From assembly GCA_030428405.1 (NCBI GenBank), contig JAUIEH010000174.1, positions 1 to 6,313 on the forward strand: a DNA stretch of 6,313 nucleotides, read 5' to 3'. The translations under genes and the position numbers were made by a program. The notes beneath the pieces were generated by a model, which was not told the DNA's origin, searched no databases, and saw only the letters and a list, made by a program, of their open reading frames with translations. The number at the start of each line of letters is the position of its first letter. Position 1 is the first letter of the stretch. Below are positions 1 through 6,108 of this stretch, in pieces. This DNA comes from Alphaproteobacteria bacterium (GTDB lineage: Bacteria > Pseudomonadota > Alphaproteobacteria > Caulobacterales > Maricaulaceae).

Positions 1-776
1 AGGTCGAGCATGGCCGCGACATCGCGGTCGGAGCCGGACACGATCAACAGATTGCGTTCAGCGTCGACTTCGTGCACGGAGCCTCCGCGCGTGACCTCTT
101 CCATGACTTCGGCGAGGCGCGAGGCCGCAACATAGCGCAGCGGGATGACATGCAGGCCGCCGCCAATGCTGCGCGCGCCCGGCGCTGAAACGCGCGCGCC
201 GCCTGCTGCGCGCGCCGTCTGCCCCTCGGCCACGACGCGATAAAAACCGTCATCATTGACCAGCGCGGCGCCGTTTTCCGCAAGCGCGCTTGAGAGAAGC
301 TCGAGCAGGCGTCCCGGCGAAGCCGGCTGGCGCGTCTGGATTGTGATCTCGCCGTCGAGATCGGTCTCGATGGCGTAATTGGCGTCGAGAATGTCGCCGA
401 GAATGCGCTGCACCGCATCGGCCAGATCAACATTGACGAGGTTGAGCGTCACCGGTTCGCCTTCGTCGATATCCCTTGAACGCGCTTGACTGTCGACGAA
501 TTGTCCGCTGCCGAACTGAGCATAAGTCACCGGACGGCGCGGACGCTCAAGGTCTGCGCTGTCGCCGCCTGCGCCGAGCAGGCGCGAGGATGACACCTCG
601 TTCTCCGCAGACGCCGTCATCGCCTCATCGGACGCCGCACGCGCATGCCGTTCGCTCACGGAGCTCTCGCCGCGCCCGCCTAAGCCGGTCCATTGCGGCA
701 TGGATGCACAATTGGCGACGCCGAACGACAAGAACACGACCGCGCCGGCGCGCATCAGTTTGTTTCGAAACATCAT
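1..776 (-). CDS. gspD: Type II secretion secretin GspD, N-terminal part (truncated by window edge), probable lipoprotein
   Basis: This is the outer-membrane secretin that forms the exit channel of the T2SS. Only the first 258 residues lie in the window and the frame is open to the left edge. A short positively charged N-terminus and hydrophobic stretch (residues 3-21) lead to Cys23, within GVANCAS, which looks like a lipoprotein signal peptide. Asn at -1 is not a standard lipobox residue. A polar linker of about 80 residues follows. Residues 105-185 (VTLNLVNVDLADAVQRIL, then ETDLDGEITIQT) match the secretin N0/STN domain. From about 205 (LHVIPLRYVAASRLAEVM, then NLLIVSG) an N1 domain begins. 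The start is ATG at 776, with a second ATG directly after; an in-frame TTG lies at 782-780. It is the last visible gene of the leftward operon, 41 bp after the gspC-like gene. Lipidated secretins such as XpsD and HxcQ are known. Secretin identity is firm; lipidation is inferred. Confidence 0.92.
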   Translation of the reverse strand, partial: MMFRNKLMRAGAVVFLSFGVANCASMPQWTGLGGRGESSVSERHARAASDEAMTASAENEVSSSRLLGAGGDSADLERPRRPVTYAQFGSGQFVDSQARSRDIDEGEPVTLNLVNVDLADAVQRILGDILDANYAIETDLDGEITIQTRQPASPGRLLELLSSALAENGAALVNDDGFYRVVAEGQTARAAGGARVSAPGARSIGGGLHVIPLRYVAASRLAEVMEEVTRGGSVHEVDAERNLLIVSGSDRDVAAMLD

Positions 777-817
777 GGCCAATCTTGCCGACGCCGCGCT
801 CCCTATGCGCTTCAGCG

Positions 818-1312
818 TCAGTCCTCTTCGTTCGAACCAGTCGACAGAGCCAGGACGGTTTCACCGCCCTCGCCGGATAACACGACGCGGTCAGGCCCGA
901 CTTCTTCTACGGTCCAGCCTAGAAATTCTTCGCCCGGCGACACCCAGGCGCTTACGCCGCGCGCGTCATTGCTGAGCAAGGCGCGCTGCACGCTATTGGT
1001 GACCAGAGAGCCAACCATGGCGTATCCGGACAAAGTCTCGCGCTCTTCGCCGGAAGGTTCCGCAGGCGCTGCAAAGGCGCGCCGGTCAGTGTGAAATATC
1101 GGGCGCGCGCGCGCTTCCTCGCCGACGCCGTCGCGCGCGGCGTTAACCTCGAATGTGGCGGAAGCCTCATCGACCGGCGCGCTGCGCGCGGGCGTGCGCA
1201 CATGCACGGACGGGCTCGCCAGGTTGAACGCGATCACGGCGAGACAGCCGGCGCAAGCCGTGCCCAGCGCCAGAACGGTCGCGCTGCGGGTTGCGTATTG
1301 GCTTTGCGTCAT
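818..1312 (-). CDS. gspC: Short GspC/XpsN-like T2SS inner-membrane protein with HR domain, no PDZ
   Basis: The protein probably links the inner-membrane platform to the secretin. It has 164 residues: a short cytoplasmic tail, one membrane segment at about 11-31, a periplasmic linker, and a homology-region (HR) domain. The HR hallmarks are the ARPIF sequence at 69-73, just before the domain as in GspC/PilP-like proteins, and a beta-rich stretch at about 94-157 (LSGYAMVGSLVTN, WVSPGEEFLGW, then DRVVLSGEG). The classical GspC of enterobacteria and Vibrio is roughly 270-300 residues and carries a C-terminal PDZ or coiled-coil domain; here the protein ends right after the HR domain. Its place between gspM and gspD equals that of xpsN in Xanthomonas clusters, so gspN is an equally defensible symbol. 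Its ATG overlaps the gspM stop by four bases (ATGA), implying translational coupling. The family call is good; the exact symbol is uncertain. Confidence 0.82.
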   Translation of the reverse strand: MTQSQYATRSATVLALGTACAGCLAVIAFNLASPSVHVRTPARSAPVDEASATFEVNAARDGVGEEARARPIFHTDRRAFAAPAEPSGEERETLSGYAMVGSLVTNSVQRALLSNDARGVSAWVSPGEEFLGWTVEEVGPDRVVLSGEGGETVLALSTGSNEED

Positions 1313-1896
1313 CGTGCGACCGGTTGCAAAAATCCCACTACATTCAATTCAACAAGCAAGACTGGGACCAGCGCGAGCTCCTGACGCGTGCTTGCAGCTG
1401 GTGAAATCGCACGAATGTCAGCTTGTTCGATGAACAAAAGCGGCTGTGCGGCTTCGATGCGCGACACGGCGTTCTCAAGCTGGCGGTGTGTGGCGTTGAA
1501 TCTGATCCGTATGGTTACCGCTTCGAGCGGCGCGGGCGCATCGGTTTCGAGCGTTTCGATGAGGTCGATCGCGACGCCGGTGCGTTCGACCGCGCTGCGG
1601 ATCGCGTTTTGAACGCGCGCGATATTCTGCGCCGGCGCGCCGCGCTCGAACACCAATGCAGAAAGGCCCGCCTCGTCAGCGTTCTGAGCAAGCCTGCGTT
1701 CAAACTCGGCGCGCGACGCGACGATGCGCTGATGCGCGCCGAGCTGCACCGCCAGCCGTTCAATCCGCGCCACACGGTCCGAGAAAGCTGACGCCAGCGG
1801 CATGACCACGCCGATAATCGCCAAGAGCAGCGCCGCCGCCGCAAGGCCGAGCGCCAAGGCGCGTTGATCGCTTCTGGGAAGACGCTCGACAATCAT
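1309..1896 (-). CDS. gspM: T2SS inner-membrane platform protein GspM
   Basis: GspM is a bitopic inner-membrane protein that pairs with GspL and stabilises the assembly platform. This copy has 195 residues: a short cytoplasmic N-terminus with basic residues, one strong hydrophobic segment at about 13-37, a charged helical/coiled-coil stretch at about 38-72, and a periplasmic domain at about 85-195. The latter shows an alternating helix/strand pattern (RVQNAIRSAVERTGVAIDLI, VTIRIRF, LFIEQADIRAI, LVELNVVGFL) typical of the ferredoxin-like GspM fold. Sequence conservation in this family is low, so the call rests on architecture and on the position between gspL and the gspC-like gene. The start ATG overlaps the gspL TGA (ATGA), and a purine-rich GAGGGGGG lies 6 nt upstream as a likely ribosome binding site. 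The stop overlaps the next gene's ATG in the same way. Confidence 0.87.
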   Translation of the reverse strand: MIVERLPRSDQRALALGLAAAALLLAIIGVVMPLASAFSDRVARIERLAVQLGAHQRIVASRAEFERRLAQNADEAGLSALVFERGAPAQNIARVQNAIRSAVERTGVAIDLIETLETDAPAPLEAVTIRIRFNATHRQLENAVSRIEAAQPLLFIEQADIRAISPAASTRQELALVPVLLVELNVVGFLQPVAR

Positions 1897-2939
1897 TCCG
1901 AGCCCCCCTCAGACGCGAGATGCGCGGGCGTATTCGCGCTCAACGCACGAATTCTGAACCGCTCGCGATCCGTACGCCGATCAATGGTGACGGCCGACAT
2001 CATCCGCGCCTGCTCAAACCGCGCCGCCGTTTCGATCAGCGGCGGTATGGCGGAGGCGTCGGCGGCGAGCCCCGTCAGGGTGACCGCCTCGCCGTCCCAT
2101 TGCAGCTGCTCCAGCCAGGCCTCATCTGGCAAAGCGGCGGTGAGATCCTCAAACAGCGTTGCAAAACTCGCCTCTTCCCCCAGCCGCGTTTCGAGATACG
2201 TCGCGGCGTTCGACGAAGCGTCGAGTTCGGTCCGCAGCGCCATCACCTCCGCGACGCGCGGACGAATGTCATCAAGCGCGCGCGCATATGCATGCTCGGT
2301 TCGCTCGAGCCGATAAAACGCCGTGGCCGTCGCCGCCAGTGCAAGAACGATCAGCATCAAAACAAGCTTGCGCGCCAGGACGCCGAGACGCCCTTCCGAG
2401 GCGAGTTCAGGCGCTAGATTGACGCCAAGCCCGCGATCCGGCTCGTCCTGCGCCGCCACATCCACACCCGAAATACGCCAATTGTTTTCACGCGCGCGCA
2501 GTTTCAGACCTTCGATAATGGACCGTTTGGCGATGACATGATCGATATTCAGCGTCGCGCCGTCGACGGAGCGGATGGCGAAATCATCCACCACATCGGC
2601 GCGCGAGAACGGGGTTTCGGTGACGACTTGAAGGGCGAGAATTTCACCTAGCCGCCGTTGCGCCGATTTGGGCAGCGAGACATGACGGACAAGCGCCTCG
2701 TCGCGATCAAGCAAGACGAGCCTGCGCCCCGCAAAAGGAGACCCGATGCGGCTCAGCTTTGCGCCTTCCTGTCGGTAGAGCCCATAGCGAACGGGCTTGG
2801 CGACGAGCCGGCGTAAAAACTCTGGGCATGCGGCGGCGAGCTCCTGGCCCCACCAGTCCAAAAAGTCGCGTACGGAGCGTGCCCCGCGCGATGTTTGACT
2901 CGTGTCAGGCGAATAATCAGCCACGTTCCCAATCCGCAC
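1893..2939 (-). CDS. gspL: T2SS inner-membrane platform protein GspL (PilN-like periplasmic domain)
   Basis: GspL couples the cytoplasmic ATPase GspE to the inner-membrane platform. The 348-residue protein has a cytoplasmic part (1-188), one membrane helix at about 191-209 and a periplasmic part. The cytoplasmic part contains a conserved-looking block at about 89-120 (SLPKSAQRRLGEIL, then TETPFSRADVV), resembling the LP...TPF pattern of GspL/PilM-like actin folds. The periplasmic part begins with a coiled-coil-like helix (about 212-255) and ends in a PilN-type domain at about 256-332 (LPDEAWLEQLQWDGEAVTLTG, then RFRI). The cytoplasmic portion looks shorter than in gammaproteobacterial GspL. 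No ATG is available near the N-terminus: GTG at 2939 is the first usable start after an in-frame stop, and a second GTG lies five codons later. No clear Shine-Dalgarno precedes either. It is the first gene of the leftward arm and overlaps gspM by four bases. Confidence 0.9.
   Translation of the reverse strand: MRIGNVADYSPDTSQTSRGARSVRDFLDWWGQELAAACPEFLRRLVAKPVRYGLYRQEGAKLSRIGSPFAGRRLVLLDRDEALVRHVSLPKSAQRRLGEILALQVVTETPFSRADVVDDFAIRSVDGATLNIDHVIAKRSIIEGLKLRARENNWRISGVDVAAQDEPDRGLGVNLAPELASEGRLGVLARKLVLMLIVLALAATATAFYRLERTEHAYARALDDIRPRVAEVMALRTELDASSNAATYLETRLGEEASFATLFEDLTAALPDEAWLEQLQWDGEAVTLTGLAADASAIPPLIETAARFEQARMMSAVTIDRRTDRERFRIRALSANTPAHLASEGGSE
1903..1910 (-). promoter_or_regulatory. 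Probable ribosome binding site of gspM, inside the gspL 3' end
   Basis: On the minus strand GAGGGGGG ends 6 nt before the gspM ATG. It is the clearest purine-rich ribosome binding site in the leftward operon and supports the ATG at 1896 as the start. It lies inside the last codons of gspL, so gspM translation probably depends on ribosomes finishing gspL. Confidence 0.45.
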
Positions 2940-2992
2940 TTCGCGCGCGCCCAGATGCTTTACGCCTCAGCGTAGATGAGGTGTTTGCGCGA

Positions 2993-3019
2993 TTTATATT
3001 CGGTGCTGCACAAGCTGAA
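2993..3019 (-). promoter_or_regulatory. Weak promoter candidate for gspL operon
   Basis: On the minus strand a -10-like TATAAA (2998-2993, five of six consensus bases) is preceded after 15 bp by TTCAGC (3019-3014), which matches the -35 consensus at only three positions. Transcription would start near 2986, about 47 nt before the gspL GTG. A promoter is expected somewhere here because gspL heads the leftward arm, but the exact site is a guess. An activator-dependent or alternative-sigma promoter is equally possible. Confidence 0.22.
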
Positions 3020-3059
3020 GTCTAGAATGAATGCAGAACACGCGCGGGTTGTGCGACAG

Positions 3060-3080
3060 TATTTTTATCTCCTGAAAATA
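3060..3080. repeat. AT-rich inverted repeat TATTTT-N9-AAAATA
   Basis: Perfect 6-bp arms, TATTTT (3060-3065) and AAAATA (3075-3080), flank a 9-bp spacer, just upstream of the gspE -35 box. It could be an operator, an UP-type element, or a chance result of local AT-richness. A half-turn spacing between arms would suit a dimeric regulator, but no regulator gene lies in the window. Confidence 0.3.
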
Positions 3081-3095
3081 TAAACAGCTCCCGAA

Positions 3096-3123
3096 TTGAC
3101 CCTCTATTGGGCGCTGACATAAT
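3096..3123 (+). promoter_or_regulatory. Sigma70-type promoter candidate for gspE-gspF-pseudopilin
   Basis: A -35 box TTGACC (3096-3101, five of six consensus bases) is followed after 16 bp by a -10 box CATAAT (3118-3123, five of six). An AT-rich patch at 3075-3084 sits where an UP element would lie. Transcription would start near 3130, leaving a short leader of about 19 nt before the gspE ATG at 3149. This placement argues against the upstream TTG at 3107 as the gspE start, because that codon would fall inside the promoter. Seen by eye only. Confidence 0.55.
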
Positions 3124-3148
3124 AGAACATCAACAACCTGTTCGGCTT

Positions 3149-4900
3149 ATGGCGCAGTTGTTTTCAAACCGGACGCGAGACGCTGGCCCGGATGCTGGCG
3201 ACGTCGCCGGGCGTGACGATGACGCGCGCGCGCAAGCGCATGAGCGCGCACTCGCTCTGCTGGCCGATCGGGAAGTCATTTCGCAAACGGATCAAAAGCG
3301 CATCGAGGCGACGGCCCGGCGCACGAATGAGCTGATGGGCGCGCTCGCCGTCAAGCTGGGCGTGGCGCCGGAAAGCAAGATCGCTGAGGCGCTGGCCGAA
3401 ATCGGCGGCTTCGGCGTCATCCGCGCCGCCGACTTCCCGCTCGACATGCCCTATGGCGATAAAATCCGCGCCGATTTTCTGGAGCGCTACGCGGTCGCGC
3501 CGATCGCGCTCAATGACGGCCGGCTGACGCTGGCGATGGCCGATCCGTTCGATGATTACGCCGCTGAGGCGGTCGAGTATCTGATCGAGCGCCCGATCAT
3601 TCGCGCAGCAGCGAGTGCAAGCGAACTCGAAGCCTTCATCGCGCGTCAGCGCGCGCTCAACGCCGCGCCCGCTTCGGAAATCATCGTCGATGCAACCGAC
3701 ACGGACTTGGAGCGGCTGCGCGACCTCGCCAGCGGCGCGCCCGTCCTGCGCTGGGTCAACGCCGTGCTGGAGCGCGCCGTCATCGCACGCGCCTCCGACA
3801 TTCATATCGAGCCGGAAGAGCACGCCATGCGCGTGCGCTTTCGCATTGACGGCGCGCTCGCCCCAACGGAGCCGCCGCCGCCCAGCTTGTCCGACGCCGT
3901 CGTCTCGCGCTTGAAAATCATGGCGAAGCTCGACGTCTCCGAGCGCAGGCGCCCGCAGGACGGACGCGCCAAAATCGCCGTGCGCGGCGGCGAAGTCGAC
4001 TTGCGCGTGACAACGACGCCGAGCCTGCACGGCGAGGGCGTTGTGGTGCGTATACTGAACCGCGACGCAGCCATGCTCGATCTCGACCGATTGGGCCTCA
4101 GCGATCTCGCGCTGGAAAGACTGCGCGCAGCCATTGGTCAGCCTCAAGGCGCGATATTCGCGACAGGGCCGACGGGCAGCGGCAAGACGACCACGCTTTA
4201 TGCCGCCCTGCGCGCGATCAATGACATCTCGCGCAAAATCGTGTCGGTCGAAGACCCGGTCGAGTATCGCATTCCCGGCATCACGCAGATCCAGGTGCAG
4301 CCCGCCATCGGGCTCGACTTCGCAAGCGCCCTTCGTTCCGTGCTCCGTCAGGACCCTGACATATTAATGATCGGCGAGATACGCGATGAGGCGACGGCGA
4401 GTGTTGCGCTTGACGCGGCCCTGACAGGCCATCTCGTTTTCTCGACTGTGCACACGAACAGCGCGGCTGCGACCATTACGCGCTTGCATGATTTGGGCGC
4501 GCCGCGCTTTCTGGTCGCCGACACGCTCAACGCCATCATCGCCCAACGCCTCGTGCGCAGGCTTTGTCCGACTTGCGCAGCGCCCGCTTCGCCCAGTGCG
4601 GAACAATTGCGCGCGCTCTATGCGGGCCTTGCCGCGCCGCCGCGCGCGCCGGAGTTTCATGAATCGCGCGGATGTGAGGAATGCGGAGGGTCGGGCTATC
4701 GCGGTCGCCTGGCGGTCTGTGAAATTCTGACCAGCTCGCCGCGCATGCGACGCCTGATCGCTGACGGTGCGGAGACCGACGCCATCGAGGCGGCCGCGAG
4801 CAATGAAGGCATGGTCAGCCTGAAAGATGAAGCAATCGCGCTCGCTGCGGCCGGCCTCACCTCGCTCGATGAGGTTGTGCGAACCTGCTGGCGGCGGTGA
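3149..4900 (+). CDS. gspE: T2SS secretion ATPase GspE
   Basis: GspE is the cytoplasmic hexameric ATPase that drives pseudopilus assembly. From ATG 3149 the protein has 583 residues. An N1E/N2E (MshEN-like) region occupies about 15-170. Then come the linker motif ASDIHIEP (215-222), Walker A GPTGSGKT (340-347, Lys346), the Asp box VSVEDPVEY (365-373), Walker B ILMIGEIRD (405-413, catalytic Glu410) and the His box GHLVFSTVHTN (427-437). A tetracysteine zinc site, CPTC (473-476) and CEEC (509-512), has a 32-residue spacer. All catalytic elements are intact, and the zinc site favours a T2SS/T4P assembly ATPase over a PilT retraction ATPase. The context with gspF, gspL and gspM makes it GspE rather than PilB. 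An in-frame TTG at 3107 would add 14 residues but falls inside a good promoter, so ATG is preferred although its Shine-Dalgarno is weak. The TGA overlaps the gspF start. Confidence 0.97.
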   Translation: MAQLFSNRTRDAGPDAGDVAGRDDDARAQAHERALALLADREVISQTDQKRIEATARRTNELMGALAVKLGVAPESKIAEALAEIGGFGVIRAADFPLDMPYGDKIRADFLERYAVAPIALNDGRLTLAMADPFDDYAAEAVEYLIERPIIRAAASASELEAFIARQRALNAAPASEIIVDATDTDLERLRDLASGAPVLRWVNAVLERAVIARASDIHIEPEEHAMRVRFRIDGALAPTEPPPPSLSDAVVSRLKIMAKLDVSERRRPQDGRAKIAVRGGEVDLRVTTTPSLHGEGVVVRILNRDAAMLDLDRLGLSDLALERLRAAIGQPQGAIFATGPTGSGKTTTLYAALRAINDISRKIVSVEDPVEYRIPGITQIQVQPAIGLDFASALRSVLRQDPDILMIGEIRDEATASVALDAALTGHLVFSTVHTNSAAATITRLHDLGAPRFLVADTLNAIIAQRLVRRLCPTCAAPASPSAEQLRALYAGLAAPPRAPEFHESRGCEECGGSGYRGRLAVCEILTSSPRMRRLIADGAETDAIEAAASNEGMVSLKDEAIALAAAGLTSLDEVVRTCWRR

Positions 4901-6108
4901 TGAGCCGGCTGTTCCGCTATCGCGCGCTTACCGGCGATGGTCGCACCGTGGAGCGCGACATCGAAGCCCGCTCGGCGGAAGACGCCGCCGCCCGCGCTGC
5001 AGCCGAAGGCCACGTCCCCTTCGACCTCCGAGAGCTTTCCGCCCACGGCGGACCAATCGCTGCGGCAGCCAAGTCTTCGCTCAAACTGGATGCGTTCGCC
5101 ATGCTCGTCCGCCAGCTCTCGCGACTGACCGCCGCCAAGCTGCCTCTGGTCGAAGCGCTCGACATTCTGGCGCGCGAAAATGAGCCCGCCACGGCGAGGC
5201 CGGCGGCGCGCCTGCGTGCGCGCGTGGCGGAAGGTTCGTCTTTTCACCACGCGCTTACCAGCGCGGGCGTCACGCGGGAGGCGGTTTATCTCAGCCTTGT
5301 GCGCGCCGGTGAAGCGACCGGCGATCTGGGCGGCGCGCTCGCGCGCATCGCGGAGCATGTCGATAATCGCTGCCGTATGCGTGACGCCGTGCGCGGGGCG
5401 TTGGCCTATCCGTTATTGCTCGTCGCCGTGGCCGCAATTTCAATGACGGTGATCTTCACCACCGTCATCCCCGCGCTTGAACCCATTTTTCTTTCAAGCG
5501 GTGCAGCCATTTCCGGCGCGGCGGGCGTGCTCATCGCCATTTCCGACTTCATAGAGCGCTATGGTCTGGCGGTCCTGTCGGGTCTTCTGATTTTCGTCCT
5601 TGGCGTGAGCTTTTCTGCACGCACTAAGGCCGGCGCGCGGGCGTTGTCGCAACTTTCTCTGGCGACGCCGTTTGTATCAAATATCGTTCAGGACGTTGAA
5701 TCGGCCCGCTTCGCGCGCACGCTTGGCGCGCTCAACGCTGCGAAGGTTCCGATCATTCAGGCCCTGGAAATAGCGTGTTCGGGCGTTGCATCACATGTGC
5801 TGGCCGAACGCGCACGCGCCGCTGTCTTGAAGGTGCGCGAGGGCCGCGCATTATCGGCCGCGCTCGGTGAAACCGCAGGTTTCTCGCGCATCGTCGCGGC
5901 GCTGACGAGTGTGGGCGAACGCACAGGCGCTATGACAACCGCGCTGGACGACGCCGCCAATCTGCTCGAGCGACGCGCGGAGAGCCGCATCAAGTCGATG
6001 CTGGGCGTCGCAGCTCCCGTCCTGACACTGACTATTGGCGCAGCTGTGGCGGCGATCATTTTGACCGTACTATCCGCCATATTGTCCGTAAACGAGTTTG
6101 CGTTTTGA
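4900..6108 (+). CDS. gspF: T2SS inner-membrane platform protein GspF
   Basis: GspF is the polytopic core of the inner-membrane assembly platform and contacts GspE and GspL. From ATG 4900 it has 402 residues, the usual family length. The N-terminus (LFRYRALTGDGRTVERDIEA) is characteristic. Two T2SSF repeats follow. The first starts at about 64 (DAFAMLVRQLSRLTAAKLPL). The second starts at about 268 (SARFARTLGALNAAKVPI), where the FARTL-type motif is typical. Membrane segments are at about 172-194, 222-241 and 373-396, giving the expected three helices. The ATG forms TGATG with the gspE stop (1-nt overlap). An immediately preceding GTG at 4897 would give a 4-nt overlap and one more residue and cannot be excluded. 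The stop overlaps the following pseudopilin start (TTGA). PilC is the type IV pilus homologue; the neighbours favour GspF. Confidence 0.96.
   Translation: MSRLFRYRALTGDGRTVERDIEARSAEDAAARAAAEGHVPFDLRELSAHGGPIAAAAKSSLKLDAFAMLVRQLSRLTAAKLPLVEALDILARENEPATARPAARLRARVAEGSSFHHALTSAGVTREAVYLSLVRAGEATGDLGGALARIAEHVDNRCRMRDAVRGALAYPLLLVAVAAISMTVIFTTVIPALEPIFLSSGAAISGAAGVLIAISDFIERYGLAVLSGLLIFVLGVSFSARTKAGARALSQLSLATPFVSNIVQDVESARFARTLGALNAAKVPIIQALEIACSGVASHVLAERARAAVLKVREGRALSAALGETAGFSRIVAALTSVGERTGAMTTALDDAANLLERRAESRIKSMLGVAAPVLTLTIGAAVAAIILTVLSAILSVNEFAF

Larger units (their letters stand above)
2940..3148. promoter_or_regulatory. Divergent intergenic control region between gspL and gspE
   Basis: This 209-bp stretch separates the leftward gspL-M-C-D arm from the rightward gspE-F-H arm and is the only sizeable non-coding segment. 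It is clearly more AT-rich than the flanking genes, above all at 3055-3100. It contains a sigma70-like promoter toward gspE, a weak candidate toward gspL, an inverted repeat (3060-3080) and two small overlapping hairpins near the gspL side (2961-2981). The short open frames across it have no coding character. Both transcription units are probably controlled from here. Confidence 0.75.

Noticed and set aside
44..433. Minus-strand frame of 129 codons in the gspD region, and plus-strand frames at 476-880 and 693-1094
   Set aside because: They are shadows of gspD and the gspC-like gene in other frames, Arg/Ser-rich and without family features. The correct gspD frame runs from 776 to the left edge.
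3027..3083. Tiny ORF of 18 codons in the intergenic region, plus strand
   Set aside because: It has an ATG and a weak purine stretch upstream, but it lies before the gspE promoter, has no leader-peptide features such as repeated codons, and is not followed by an attenuator-like hairpin.
3107..3148. TTG start giving a 14-residue N-terminal extension of GspE
   Set aside because: The codon falls inside the TTGACC-N16-CATAAT promoter and has no Shine-Dalgarno; the ATG at 3149 is preferred.
3164..4147. Long open frame of 327 codons on the minus strand, antisense to gspE
   Set aside because: It lies wholly within gspE, whose catalytic motifs are unmistakable. The translation has no recognisable domain, and long antisense frames are expected in GC-rich genes.
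4696..5358. Minus-strand open frame of 220 codons across the gspE-gspF junction
   Set aside because: It is antisense to two firmly identified genes, rich in Arg and Ala with no domain pattern.
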